Assembly (NCBI GenBank): GCA_025936205.1
Contig: JAICTU010000075.1
Coordinates: 1-24,070 of the forward strand
From: Polyangiaceae bacterium
GTDB taxonomy: Bacteria > Myxococcota > Polyangia > Polyangiales > Polyangiaceae
DNA: 24,070 nt
Direction: 5' to 3'
Each line of letters begins with the position of its first letter. Positions within the stretch are counted from its first letter, which is position 1. Positions 7,615-16,398 of this stretch are shown piece after piece. The translations under genes and the position numbers were made by a program. Below the pieces are notes generated by a model. That model ran no database searches. It saw only the letters and a program-made list of their open reading frames with translations, and was not told where the DNA came from.

Positions 7615-10600
7615 TCAGTTCGCCTTGGGTTTGCGGCTCGAGACAGGTGCGTCACGTTTCTGCTTCGCTTCCGGTTTCGCCTTCGATTCGGGAGCAGGAG
7701 CTTTCGGCTCCGACACGAGCAGTAGCAGCGGAAAGCGTTCGAAGCACTCGGAGAGCCGCAAAGACCCCGTCGAGTACAGCAGGCGTCCGGTGAAGGCGTC
7801 GCGGTATTCCCCGCTCGGAAGCATAACGCTCTGGTCTTTCCAGACGTCTCCGAGCGGCCATGGGCGCTGGCCGCCGGTCAGCCGCAACGACCAGCGCGGA
7901 GCGCAGCAGAGCACGACCTGGCCGTCGAGCGTGCGGCTGAAGGCGATGGCGTGATCGCCGGCAGGCAGGGCCGCGTATTCGCCCTGCACGAACAGCTTGC
8001 GCAGCCGCTCGCGTGTACGCAGCACGGTGCGGGTCACGAACAGCTTCACCGCCCCGTTCTCCCAGCTGGAGAGTAGCTGCTCGAGAGACAGGCCGTCGAG
8101 CTCTTCCAGGAGCCCGCGCCGCCGGCGGTAGTCTACGGGCCGGCGGTTGTCGGGGTCGACCAGGCTCTGGTTCCAGAGCTCGGAGCCCTGGTACGTGTCG
8201 ACGACCCCCGGAGCAGTGAGCCGGAGCAGGGTGCGCGAGAGGGCGTTCATCGCCGCCGCCGTGCCGATGGTTTGCACCAGCTGCAGCACCCCGTTCCGGA
8301 ATTCCTCATCCTGGAGGCTGTTCTTCACGAACGCGAGCACTGCCTCTTCATAGGCATGATCGGGTGTCAGCCAGGAGGTCTCGCGCTTGGCCTCGCGCAG
8401 TGCCTTGCACATGAAGGCCTGTACGCGCGCCACGAAATCATCCAGCCCCTGTTTGCCATCCCAGCCGAAGGGCCATGCGCCGACCAGCGTCTGGAAGAAC
8501 AGGTACTCGTCGCCGCGCGTGGGCGCCATCTGGTCGTGCCAGCTGCTGCGGTACTTCTCCGCGCGGGCAGACCAGTCTTTCACGGCACTGCGCCACACCT
8601 CCGGGATCTGCGTGAGCACGATGATGGCGGCTGCGGCGTCCTCGCCGCGCTTCGTATCGTGCGTCGAGGTCGCCGCCATCGAGAGCGGCCAGCTGCGGAA
8701 GCGTTCGGCGCACTCGGCGTGGAAGCGCTCCAGCGAGATGCCGAAGGTGGCCGGGTCGCCGCCGACCTCGTTGAGCGCCACCAGCCGGTTGTAGCGATAG
8801 AAGGCGGTGTCCTCCACGGCCTTGGCCATGACCGGAGCCGTGAGCTGCTGGAAGCGCATCGCGAACCACTCGTGCGTTTTGCGCTCCTCCTCGTTGCTCG
8901 CGTGCTGGAGCAGCAGCATGCCCTGGATGAACTCGAAGACGCTGGCGTCGAGCGCGCCGGCGGAGCGGAGCCGGGCGACGCGCACGGCGAGATTGACCAC
9001 GCGCGCGTCTTCTTCCGTGGGCGTCGAGCCGGGGCGCACGTAGGTGCGGTACACGGGGAAGGCCGCCAGGATCTCGATCAGGGCGCGCGTGAGCGTGACC
9101 AGCGTGAAGTCGCGCCACTGGCGCTTGCTGGCAGCGATCCGCTCCAGCTGCTGCGCGAGGAGCGTGACCTCGCTCGCCAGCGAGTCGCGCGCGATGCGCA
9201 GCTTGCACTCGTAGACATGGCTGTGGAGAGGGCGATCGTCGCCGGTGAAGCTCTTGTACAGCTCCGTGAAGGCTTCCTCGGCGCCGGCATCGACCAGCAC
9301 TCCGAGTGACGAAAAGGCAAACTCGTAGCCGGTGGTGCCGTCCACGGGCCAGGCCGCGGCCAGCTTCTCGTTCGGCTCCAGGATCTTTTCCAGCAGGATC
9401 GGGAGCGGGCGCGCGGCGTCGTCGGGCGAGCTCTGCGGATCCGTCGCGACGTTGCTGCGGAACTGATTCTGCAGGCTCTCGAAATAGGCGAGCGGATCGA
9501 ACAGACCATCGGTGTGGTCGAGGCGCAGGCCCTGGACCTGGCGTTTCTCCAGTAGCTGGAACAGCAGCGCATGGGCGCGCTCGAACACGACGCGCTCCTC
9601 CATGCGCAGCGCCACCAGCGAGTTGACGTCGAAGAAGCGGCGGTAATTGATCTCTTGCGCCGCCACGCGCCAGGAGGCCAGGCGATAGCTCTGCTCGCTC
9701 AGCAGGCGGTCCAGCGCGTCGAAGCTGGTCTCGTCTCCGGGGATTCCGTTCAGCTTTTCCAGCGCTCCATCGAAGGCGCGCATGATCTCGGGCGAGCCGT
9801 CGAGCAACTGCGTCAGGCGGCGCTTGAACACCTCCTTCTCACGTGCGCGCTCGCGCCGGTGCTGGTCGGAGGTGGCGTGCCGATCGGGCAGGTGCGCGAG
9901 CGATGCACACAGACTCTCGAGCTCTTGCTGCATGGGGTCATCCGCGCTCAAGCCCGTGGCCAGGGCCACGCTGGCCAGGAGCCCCGACAGGCTCTTGGGC
10001 GCGACCGGAAAGCGCTGGTCGTAGTAACAAACGAACAGCCGCCCGCCTTCGCGCTGGACCTTCAGCTCGCCGCGCTCGAGCACGCGCCCGTATTGATCGC
10101 CGAGCACGGGCAGGAGCACCGTGTCGCGCAGCTCTTGCTTGCGTGGCGCCCAGTCGATGTCGAAGGCCACCGCATGGATGGAGCTCAGGCCGTTCTCCAG
10201 CACGTCGTCCCACCACTGGTTCTGGCCGGCGGTGTTGCCCATGTGGTTGGGCACCCAGTCCAGCAGCAGGCCCATGCCGCGCTGCTTCAGCTGCGCGGAG
10301 AGCGCCTCCAGATCCGCGTCGCTGCCGAGCTCCGGGTTCAGGCGGCTGTGGTCGATCACGTCGTAGCCATGCGTGCTGCCGGGCGTGGCGGCGAAGATCG
10401 GCGACAGATACAGATCGGTGATGCCGAGGCGGTGCAGGTAGTCGACCTGCTGCAGCGCAGCGCCGAGGCCGAAATCCTTGTGCAGCTGCATGCGGTAGGT
10501 CGCGCCGAAGGTGTGCAGCGCGCCGCCCTGGCGCAGCGCGCGCGACGGCGACCGGAACAGGCGCAGCGAACGCGCAGGCAGCAGCGTGGTGCCCTGGCGG

Positions 10601-12642
10601 GGCACGCTTCGATCGAAGCCGCCGTCCGCCGTATCCAGCACGGCTTCCCACTCATCGACGTATTGCACCGCCGGCAAGGTCAGCTTCAGATCGAGGTGGC
10701 TGGCGTTGACGGCGAGCAACAGGTCGTCGTCGACCAGCGGCCAGCCGTGCTCGTCCACGTCGCCGATGCCACGCCCGGCCAGGAACATGCACACGCAGCG
10801 CGTCTCGGAGTTCTGCCAGTCCTCCTGCGACATGGGCTGCCCGTCGTGGCGGAACCAGGCCAGGTCGCTCAGGTTGGAGTTCTGGATGGTGCGGCCCTGG
10901 AAGTACTTGGAGCGGTGCAGCGCGGGATGCTGGCGGCGCAGCTCCAGCACCCGGCGCGTGAACTCGAGCAACTCGCGCCGCTCGTCGTCCAGCTCCCAGT
11001 CGATCCAGCTCAGCTCGTTGTCCTGGCAATAGCCGTTGTTGTTGCCGCGCTGGGTGCGTCCGAGCTCGTCGCCGGCCACCAGCATCGGCGTGCCCTGCGA
11101 GAACAGCAGCGTGGCCAGCAAGTTCTTGCGCTGGCGCGCGCGCAGCTGGCGAATGCCGGGGTCGTTGGTTGGCCCCTCCGCGCCGCAGTTCCAGGACAGG
11201 TTGTGATCGTTGCCGTCGCGGTTGTCCTCGCCGTTCTGCTCGTTGTGCTTGTGATCGTAGCTGACCAGATCGTTCAGTGTGAAGCCGTCGTGGGCGGTGA
11301 TGAAGTTGATGCTGGCGGACGGCTTGCGCCCGCTCATCTCGTACAGATCGCTGCTGCCGGTAATGCGGTAGCCCAGGTCGCCGGCGGTGCCGCCGTCGCC
11401 CTTCCAGAAAGCGCGCACAGTGTCGCGATACTTGCCGTTCCATTCGGCCCAGCGCACCGGGAAGTTGCCGACCTGGTAGCCCCCTTCACCGACGTCCCAG
11501 GGCTCGGCGATCATCTTCACCTCGCGCAGCGCGGGCGAGTCATGGATCAGCGTGAAGAAGCTCGACAGCTGGTCTACCTCGTGCAGCTGCCTGGCCAGGG
11601 CTGATGCGAGGTCGAAGCGGAAGCCGTCGACGTGCATCTCCTCCACCCAGTAGCGGAGGGAATCCATGATCAGCTTGAGCACCTGGGGATGGCGCACGTT
11701 CAGCGTGTTGCCGGTGCCCGTGTAGTCGAAGTAGTAGCGGCGGCTGTCGTCGACCAGGCGATAGTAGACGCGGTTGTCGATGCCCTTGAAGGAGAAGGTA
11801 GGGCCGAGGTGGTTGCCTTCCGCGGTGTGGTTGTAGACCACATCCAGGATCACCTCGATCCCGGCGCGATGCAGCGCCTTGACCATGCGCTTGAAGTCGC
11901 TGACCTCGCTGCCCGGTTCGGGGCGGCTGCGATAGCGCACGTCGGGCGCAAAGAAGCCGATCGAGTTATAGCCCCAGTAGTTGCGCAGCCCGCGGTCGAG
12001 CAGGTGCTGTTCGTCGACGAAGGCGTGGATCGGCATCAGCTCGATCGCGGTCACACCCAGGTCGCGCAGGTGCTTCACGACAGCCGGCACGGCCAGCGCT
12101 GCGTAGGTGCCGCGCAGCGCCTCCGGCACCTCCGGGTGGCGCATGGTGAGCCCGCGCACGTGCGCTTCGTAGATCACCGTCTTGTGCAGCGGCGTGCGGG
12201 GTGGCGCGTCCCCCTCCCAGTCGAACTTTGGGTCGATCACGACCCCGCGCGGCGCGCCGACCGCCGGCGACTTGTTGATGCGCAGGTCATCCCCCGAAAC
12301 GACATCGTAAGCGAAACAGCCGCGCTGCCAGTCCTCGGTGCGAGACAGGGCCTTGGCGTATGGATCGAGCAGCAGCACCTGCGAGTTGAAGCGCAGACCG
12401 CGCGAAGGATCGTAGGGGCCGTGGACACGATAGCCGTAGCGCTGGCCGGGTCGCAGATCGGGCACGTAGCCATGCCAGACGAATGCGTTCTGGTGGGTCA
12501 GCTGCCCCCGCGTTTCGTTATCCTCCTCGTCAAACAGGCAAAGCTCGACCTGCTCGGCGTGTTCCGAGTACAGGGCGAAGTTGACACCGCGTCCATCCCA
12601 AGTGGCGCCCAGTGGATAGGGCAGGCCGGGCAAAATATGCAC
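7615..12642 (-). CDS. treX-treY: Fusion of glycogen debranching enzyme (TreX/GlgX) and maltooligosyltrehalose synthase (TreY)
   Basis: This is a single 1675-residue cytoplasmic protein. Residues 1 to about 700 are a GlgX/TreX isoamylase-type debranching enzyme: the N-terminal [13 protein letters not shown] start, the GH13 sites DVVYNH, GFRFD (nucleophile D344), IAEPWD (acid/base E380) and TAHD (D452). After a short linker, residues about 712-1645 are Tre[29 protein letters not shown] (D1042), LLEKIL (E1085), STHDTKR (D1329) and TYQGSELW...[12 protein letters not shown]. TreX cuts alpha-1,6 branches of glycogen; TreY turns the reducing end into a trehalosyl unit for TreZ. All catalytic residues are present in both halves. 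The C-terminal 30 residues are Lys/Ala/Pro-rich and not part of either enzyme. The GTG at 12642 is chosen because the family's conserved N-terminus follows at once; its ribosome site is weak. It follows the alpha-glucosidase gene by 60 bp. Confidence 0.95.
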   Translation of the reverse strand: MHILPGLPYPLGATWDGRGVNFALYSEHAEQVELCLFDEEDNETRGQLTHQNAFVWHGYVPDLRPGQRYGYRVHGPYDPSRGLRFNSQVLLLDPYAKALSRTEDWQRGCFAYDVVSGDDLRINKSPAVGAPRGVVIDPKFDWEGDAPPRTPLHKTVIYEAHVRGLTMRHPEVPEALRGTYAALAVPAVVKHLRDLGVTAIELMPIHAFVDEQHLLDRGLRNYWGYNSIGFFAPDVRYRSRPEPGSEVSDFKRMVKALHRAGIEVILDVVYNHTAEGNHLGPTFSFKGIDNRVYYRLVDDSRRYYFDYTGTGNTLNVRHPQVLKLIMDSLRYWVEEMHVDGFRFDLASALARQLHEVDQLSSFFTLIHDSPALREVKMIAEPWDVGEGGYQVGNFPVRWAEWNGKYRDTVRAFWKGDGGTAGDLGYRITGSSDLYEMSGRKPSASINFITAHDGFTLNDLVSYDHKHNEQNGEDNRDGNDHNLSWNCGAEGPTNDPGIRQLRARQRKNLLATLLFSQGTPMLVAGDELGRTQRGNNNGYCQDNELSWIDWELDDERRELLEFTRRVLELRRQHPALHRSKYFQGRTIQNSNLSDLAWFRHDGQPMSQEDWQNSETRCVCMFLAGRGIGDVDEHGWPLVDDDLLLAVNASHLDLKLTLPAVQYVDEWEAVLDTADGGFDRSVPRQGTTLLPARSLRLFRSPSRALRQGGALHTFGATYRMQLHKDFGLGAALQQVDYLHRLGITDLYLSPIFAATPGSTHGYDVIDHSRLNPELGSDADLEALSAQLKQRGMGLLLDWVPNHMGNTAGQNQWWDDVLENGLSSIHAVAFDIDWAPRKQELRDTVLLPVLGDQYGRVLERGELKVQREGGRLFVCYYDQRFPVAPKSLSGLLASVALATGLSADDPMQQELESLCASLAHLPDRHATSDQHRRERAREKEVFKRRLTQLLDGSPEIMRAFDGALEKLNGIPGDETSFDALDRLLSEQSYRLASWRVAAQEINYRRFFDVNSLVALRMEERVVFERAHALLFQLLEKRQVQGLRLDHTDGLFDPLAYFESLQNQFRSNVATDPQSSPDDAARPLPILLEKILEPNEKLAAAWPVDGTTGYEFAFSSLGVLVDAGAEEAFTELYKSFTGDDRPLHSHVYECKLRIARDSLASEVTLLAQQLERIAASKRQWRDFTLVTLTRALIEILAAFPVYRTYVRPGSTPTEEDARVVNLAVRVARLRSAGALDASVFEFIQGMLLLQHASNEEERKTHEWFAMRFQQLTAPVMAKAVEDTAFYRYNRLVALNEVGGDPATFGISLERFHAECAERFRSWPLSMAATSTHDTKRGEDAAAAIIVLTQIPEVWRSAVKDWSARAEKYRSSWHDQMAPTRGDEYLFFQTLVGAWPFGWDGKQGLDDFVARVQAFMCKALREAKRETSWLTPDHAYEEAVLAFVKNSLQDEEFRNGVLQLVQTIGTAAAMNALSRTLLRLTAPGVVDTYQGSELWNQSLVDPDNRRPVDYRRRRGLLEELDGLSLEQLLSSWENGAVKLFVTRTVLRTRERLRKLFVQGEYAALPAGDHAIAFSRTLDGQVVLCCAPRWSLRLTGGQRPWPLGDVWKDQSVMLPSGEYRDAFTGRLLYSTGSLRLSECFERFPLLLLVSEPKAPAPESKAKPEAKQKRDAPVSSRKPKAN

Positions 12643-12702
12643 GGCGCTCGGATGTGCAATCGTCGTGCCCGGCTTCCGGCCACGGCGCGCGCCACACTGT
12701 CG

Positions 12703-14394
12703 CTAGCGGATGAACACGACGCCTTCGTCCGGAGCTAGATCCGAACCGAGCGCCCCACCGGCGCGGCCCGCGTGCGTGGAGATCACGATCGTCTGGCTGC
12801 GCAGCGCGGGCGGGACGCTGCCGCGCAGCGCTTTCGCACTGGTATTCAGCAACACGCCGAAGCGGCGGTCGCCGTGTGTACGCAAGTAGCCGAGCAGCGG
12901 GGGCGCTACGTCGAGCGGCGTGTACGCGCCGATCGCGAGCGCGGGCTCCGCGCGGCGCAGCGCGAGCAGCGCGCGATACAGGGAGAACATCGAGGCCGGG
13001 TCGGTTCGCTGGCGCTCGACGTTCACTTGCCGGTAGTCGGACGCCAGCGGCAACCAGGGCGCGGTGCTCGAAAACCCGGCGTGAGGGTCGTCCGACCATT
13101 GCATCGGGGTGCGCTCCGGGTCGCGACCGAGCCCGAGCCCGGGCACATTCTTCTCGAAGGGGTCGTGCACCTGCTCCGGAGCGATCGGCACGTCGCGCAT
13201 GCCGATCTCGTCACCGTAGTACAGAGTGGGTGTGCCGCGCAGCGTGCACAAGAGCACGGCCGCCACACGCGCCTGGGCCGGGCCGATCCGGGTCGCGATG
13301 CGCGAGCGGTCGTGGTTGCCCAGCACCCAGTTCGGCCAGGCGCCGGACGGCAAGGCCGACTCGTACTCCGCGATCATGGTGCGCAGCTCGGCCGCGTCCC
13401 AGCGCGTGTGGATCAGATGGAAGTTGAAGGGCAAATGAAAGCCGTCGAGGTGCTCGCCGTAGTAGGCGACCAGGCGCTCGAAGGGCAGGTACGCTTCTCC
13501 GATCAAGACTTTGTCGGGGCCGCTCTGGTCCAGCACGGCGCGCATCTCGCGCACGGCGGCGTGGATCTCCGGCAGATCTGTCGTGTAACGCCGCAGCACC
13601 TGCTTGCGGGGCGCCATGCCGGGCCGGTAGTCGGGGTTCGGGGGATTGTCGCGCCAGGCCGCATCCTTGAACAGATGATGAATGGCGTCGACGCGGAAGC
13701 CGTCCACGCCGCGGCCCAGCCAGAAGCGCAGCACGTCCAGCATCGCGCGGCGCAGTTCTGGATTGCGCCAGTTGAGGTCCGGCTGCTGCTTCAGGAACGA
13801 GTGCAGGTAGTACTGCCCCGTGGCTTCGTGCCACGTCCACGCGGGGCCGCCGAACTCGCTCAGCCAGTTGTTGGGCAAGCTGCGAGACGAGCCCGCGCCG
13901 GGCTTGCCATCGTGCCAGATGAACCAATCGCGCTGGGGATGCCGGCGGTCCTGCTGCGCCGCGAGGAACCAGGGGTGCTGATCGGAGCAGTGATTGGGGA
14001 TGAAATCGAGCAATACGCGCAGCCCGAGCGAGTGCGCCTGCGCGACCAGCGCGTCGAAGTGGTCGAGCGTGCCGAAGCGCGGGTCGACGCCGCAGTAATC
14101 GGAGACATCGTAGCCAAAATCAGCCAGTGGCGAGGGGTAGAAGGGCGAGATCCACAGGGCGTCGACCACCAGCTCGACCAGGTGCGAGAGCCGCGCGCGG
14201 ATGCCGGCCAGGTCGCCGAGGCCGTCGCCGTTCGAGTCTGCGAACGAGAGCGGATAGAGCTGGTAGACGACGCCGTTCTGCCACCAATGGGGCCTCCACA
14301 GGGCCGAGGATTCAGCGCGGGCCGGCGAGCTGCTGGGGGACATGCGCCGGGCATGACACGAGCTCGCGCTTCCGGTCACGCGCAAACGCACCAT
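12703..14394 (-). CDS. GH13 alpha-glucosidase (paralogue 1, minus strand)
   Basis: This is a 563-residue protein of the GH13 exo-acting oligosaccharide group (alpha-glucosidase/oligo-1,6-glucosidase). Motifs: WWQNGVVYQLYPLSFADSNGDG, GVDGFRVDAIHHL (nucleophile D236), VLIGEAYLP (acid/base E300), VLGNHD (D362) and the QPDLN signature at about 204-208. It should release glucose from short maltodextrins in the cytoplasm; there is no signal peptide. Ala follows the nucleophile. The ATG at 14394 is preferred because GGTGA lies 8 nt before it; the conserved core begins only about 36 residues later, so ATG 14343 is possible although it has no visible ribosome site. It is the first gene of the unit leading to treX-treY and opgGH. 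It is closely related to the gene at 16395-17981, with near-identical blocks such as WRDNPPNPDYRP. The exact linkage preference cannot be read from sequence. Confidence 0.9.
   Translation of the reverse strand: MVRLRVTGSASSCHARRMSPSSSPARAESSALWRPHWWQNGVVYQLYPLSFADSNGDGLGDLAGIRARLSHLVELVVDALWISPFYPSPLADFGYDVSDYCGVDPRFGTLDHFDALVAQAHSLGLRVLLDFIPNHCSDQHPWFLAAQQDRRHPQRDWFIWHDGKPGAGSSRSLPNNWLSEFGGPAWTWHEATGQYYLHSFLKQQPDLNWRNPELRRAMLDVLRFWLGRGVDGFRVDAIHHLFKDAAWRDNPPNPDYRPGMAPRKQVLRRYTTDLPEIHAAVREMRAVLDQSGPDKVLIGEAYLPFERLVAYYGEHLDGFHLPFNFHLIHTRWDAAELRTMIAEYESALPSGAWPNWVLGNHDRSRIATRIGPAQARVAAVLLCTLRGTPTLYYGDEIGMRDVPIAPEQVHDPFEKNVPGLGLGRDPERTPMQWSDDPHAGFSSTAPWLPLASDYRQVNVERQRTDPASMFSLYRALLALRRAEPALAIGAYTPLDVAPPLLGYLRTHGDRRFGVLLNTSAKALRGSVPPALRSQTIVISTHAGRAGGALGSDLAPDEGVVFIR
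13625..13656 (-). repeat. 32-nt inverted repeat, copy within alpha-glucosidase paralogue 1
   Basis: Read on the minus strand, these 32 nt match 17025-17056 on the plus strand at every position. They encode the start of the WRDNPPNPDYRP block of both alpha-glucosidases. The copies are about 3.4 kb apart in inverted orientation, on either side of treZ. The identity includes third codon positions, so it is a relic of duplication or of gene conversion. Confidence 0.8.
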
Positions 14395-14505
14395 GTCAGA
14401 GTTCACCAGCGAGGCTAAATTGCCTCAGCAGTCGCGAGGGCGCGCAGCCGTTCACCGGGGCAGATCGTTTCGGAATGACATTTGCTCCTCACGCGCCGAG
14501 CCGTG
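14395..14505. promoter_or_regulatory. Shared divergent control region between alpha-glucosidase 1/treX-treY and treZ
   Basis: About 110 bp separate the two divergent starts and must hold promoters for both units. A palindrome-like element, GAGGC-TAAATT-GCCTC at 14411-14426, has 5-bp perfect arms and an AT-rich centre that stands out in this GC-rich DNA. It sits 17 nt before the alpha-glucosidase ATG and about 80 nt before treZ. It may be an operator or part of a -10 region. I see no convincing sigma-70 -35/-10 pair. Confidence 0.45.
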
Positions 14506-16398
14506 ATGAGAAAATTTCCGATTGGGGCCGAGCCGGGTGAGACGGGCACTCACTTCCGGGTCTGGGCGCCTGCCGCACGCCGCGTGGAAGTCGTCGAGCG
14601 CAGCGTAACGAGGACGCTTGGTGGCGAGGGACATCTGCTGAGCCGCAGCGACGATGGTTATTTCAGTGGCCTGATCCCGACACTACACGCCGGTGATCTG
14701 TATAGCTTGCGTCTGGATGGGCAGGCTCAGCTGCTGCCCGATCCAGCATCTCGCTATCAACCGAGCGGCCCTCACGGGCCCTCGCAGATCGTCGACCCGG
14801 GTCGCTTCAGCTGGAGCGACCCCGGCTTTCGCGGGGCGCGCGAGCGCGGGCAGGTGCTGTACGAAATGCACATCGGCACCTTTACCCGCGAAGGTACCTA
14901 TCGAGCGGCCGCCGAGCACTTACCACACCTGGTCGAGACCGGCATCACGACCCTGGAAGTCATGCCGCTCGCCGATTTTGCCGGCGAGTTCGGCTGGGGC
15001 TACGACGGCGTGGGCCTGTGGGCGCCGACGCGGCTCTATGGTGAGCCCGACGACTTGCGCCGCTTCATCGACCGCGCGCATCAGCTGGGGTTGGCGGTGA
15101 TCCTGGACGTCGTCTACAACCACCTGGGGCCGGACGGCGCGTACCTGAAGTGCTTCTCGACGAGTTACTTCACCAATCGCTACACGAACGAGTGGGGCGA
15201 GGCGATCAACTTCGACGGAGAGGAGAGCGCGGCCGTGCGCGAGTTCTTCGTCGAGAACGCGCGCTATTGGCTGCTCGAGTATCACTTCGATGGCTTGCGG
15301 CTGGACGCCACGCAGTGCCTCTATGATAGCTCCGAGCGTCATGTGATCGCAGACATCGCCAGTGCCGTGCAGAACGCCGCGCAGAGTCTGAACAAGCGCG
15401 CCTACATCTGCGCGGAGAACGAGCCGCAGCAGACGCGCCTGGTGCACGAGCGCAAGCAGGGCGGTTACGGTCTGGACGCGCTCTGGAACGACGACTTTCA
15501 TCACACCGCGCGCGTGGCGGCCACGGGCCGCCGCGAGGCCTACTACCACGACTACCGCGGCACGCCGCAGGAGCTGATCTCGGCGCTGCGCTGGGGCTAC
15601 CTGTACCAGGGCCAGCACTACGTCTGGCAGAAGAAGAAGCGCGGCAGTTCCGCGCTGCGGCTGGGCGCGCACAACTTCATCACCTATCTGCAAAACCACG
15701 ATCAGGTAGCCAACAGCCTGGCTGGCAAGCGCCTGGGCGAGCTGTGTGATCAATCGGTGCTGCGCGCCTTGACGACCATGTGGCTGCTTGCACCCCCGAC
15801 TCCGATGTTGTTCCAGGGCCAGGAGTTCGGGGCCTCCACCCCGTTCCTGTATTTCGCTGATCACAAGCCCGACCTCGCCAAGCTGGTGCGCGAAGGGCGG
15901 CGCGAGTTCTTGTCGCAGTTCCCCTCGATCGGCGAGCCACACGCGACGGCACTGCTGGCGGACCCGGCGGATCGGGCCAGCTTCGAGCGCTGCAAGCTCG
16001 ACTTCAGCGAGCGCGAGCGCAACGCGCCTCTGTTTCAGCTGCACAAGGACTTGCTGGCGCTGCGGCGTGACGATGCGGTGTTCAGCGAGCAACGGGCGGA
16101 GTCTCTGTTTGGGGCGGTGCTCTCGCCGCAGGCTTTCTTGCTGCGCTTCGTCTCGGCGGCGGGGGATCGCCTGATCGTCGTGAACCTGGGCTCCGAGCTG
16201 GACCTCTCCCCCGCGCCCGAGCCTCTGCTCGCCCCGCCGAGCGGCGCCAGCTGGCAGGTCCTGCTTTCCAGCGAAGACGTGAAGTACGGTGGCTGTGGCT
16301 ACGTGAACCCCCATCACGAAGGGATGTGGCGGCTCTCGCCGCGGGCGGCCAGCGTGCTGGCCGCGACCGACGGTGACGCTCGAGAGGGAAGAGCATGA
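14506..16398 (+). CDS. treZ: Malto-oligosyltrehalose trehalohydrolase TreZ
   Basis: TreZ hydrolyses the alpha-1,4 bond next to the trehalosyl end made by TreY and so releases free trehalose. The 630-residue protein starts with the family's MRKFPIGAEP...THFRVWAPAA carbohydrate-binding domain, then the GH13 barrel: YEMHIGTFTREGTY (about 119-132), GWGYDGVG, DVVYNHLGPDG (201-211), DGLRLDATQ (nucleophile D267), CAENEPQ (acid/base E304) and QNHDQVAN (D399). Cytoplasmic, no signal peptide. The ATG at 14506 is chosen because the protein then begins exactly where TreZ proteins begin; upstream in-frame GTG and TTG codons are less likely, and the ribosome site is weak (CGAG). Its TGA stop overlaps the next ATG (ATGA), so the two are translationally coupled. 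It is divergent from treX-treY, which supplies its substrate. Confidence 0.96.
   Translation: MRKFPIGAEPGETGTHFRVWAPAARRVEVVERSVTRTLGGEGHLLSRSDDGYFSGLIPTLHAGDLYSLRLDGQAQLLPDPASRYQPSGPHGPSQIVDPGRFSWSDPGFRGARERGQVLYEMHIGTFTREGTYRAAAEHLPHLVETGITTLEVMPLADFAGEFGWGYDGVGLWAPTRLYGEPDDLRRFIDRAHQLGLAVILDVVYNHLGPDGAYLKCFSTSYFTNRYTNEWGEAINFDGEESAAVREFFVENARYWLLEYHFDGLRLDATQCLYDSSERHVIADIASAVQNAAQSLNKRAYICAENEPQQTRLVHERKQGGYGLDALWNDDFHHTARVAATGRREAYYHDYRGTPQELISALRWGYLYQGQHYVWQKKKRGSSALRLGAHNFITYLQNHDQVANSLAGKRLGELCDQSVLRALTTMWLLAPPTPMLFQGQEFGASTPFLYFADHKPDLAKLVREGRREFLSQFPSIGEPHATALLADPADRASFERCKLDFSERERNAPLFQLHKDLLALRRDDAVFSEQRAESLFGAVLSPQAFLLRFVSAAGDRLIVVNLGSELDLSPAPEPLLAPPSGASWQVLLSSEDVKYGGCGYVNPHHEGMWRLSPRAASVLAATDGDAREGRA

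Noticed and set aside
6081..7793. Long plus-strand open frame antisense to opgG
   Set aside because: Composition is low-complexity and arginine-rich; opgG on the other strand is unmistakable.
9571..11604. Long open frame (677 codons) on the plus strand, antisense to treX-treY
   Set aside because: The protein is Val/Ala/Gln/Arg-rich without any domain, and the minus strand encodes a clear enzyme there. It is a shadow caused by GC-rich third positions.
12643..12702. Palindrome GGCGCGCGCC in the gap before treX-treY
   Set aside because: Simple alternating GC runs are expected by chance here; no second feature supports regulation.
12772..14418. Plus-strand open frame antisense to alpha-glucosidase 1
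   Set aside because: Mirror of a well-supported GH13 gene; no domain.
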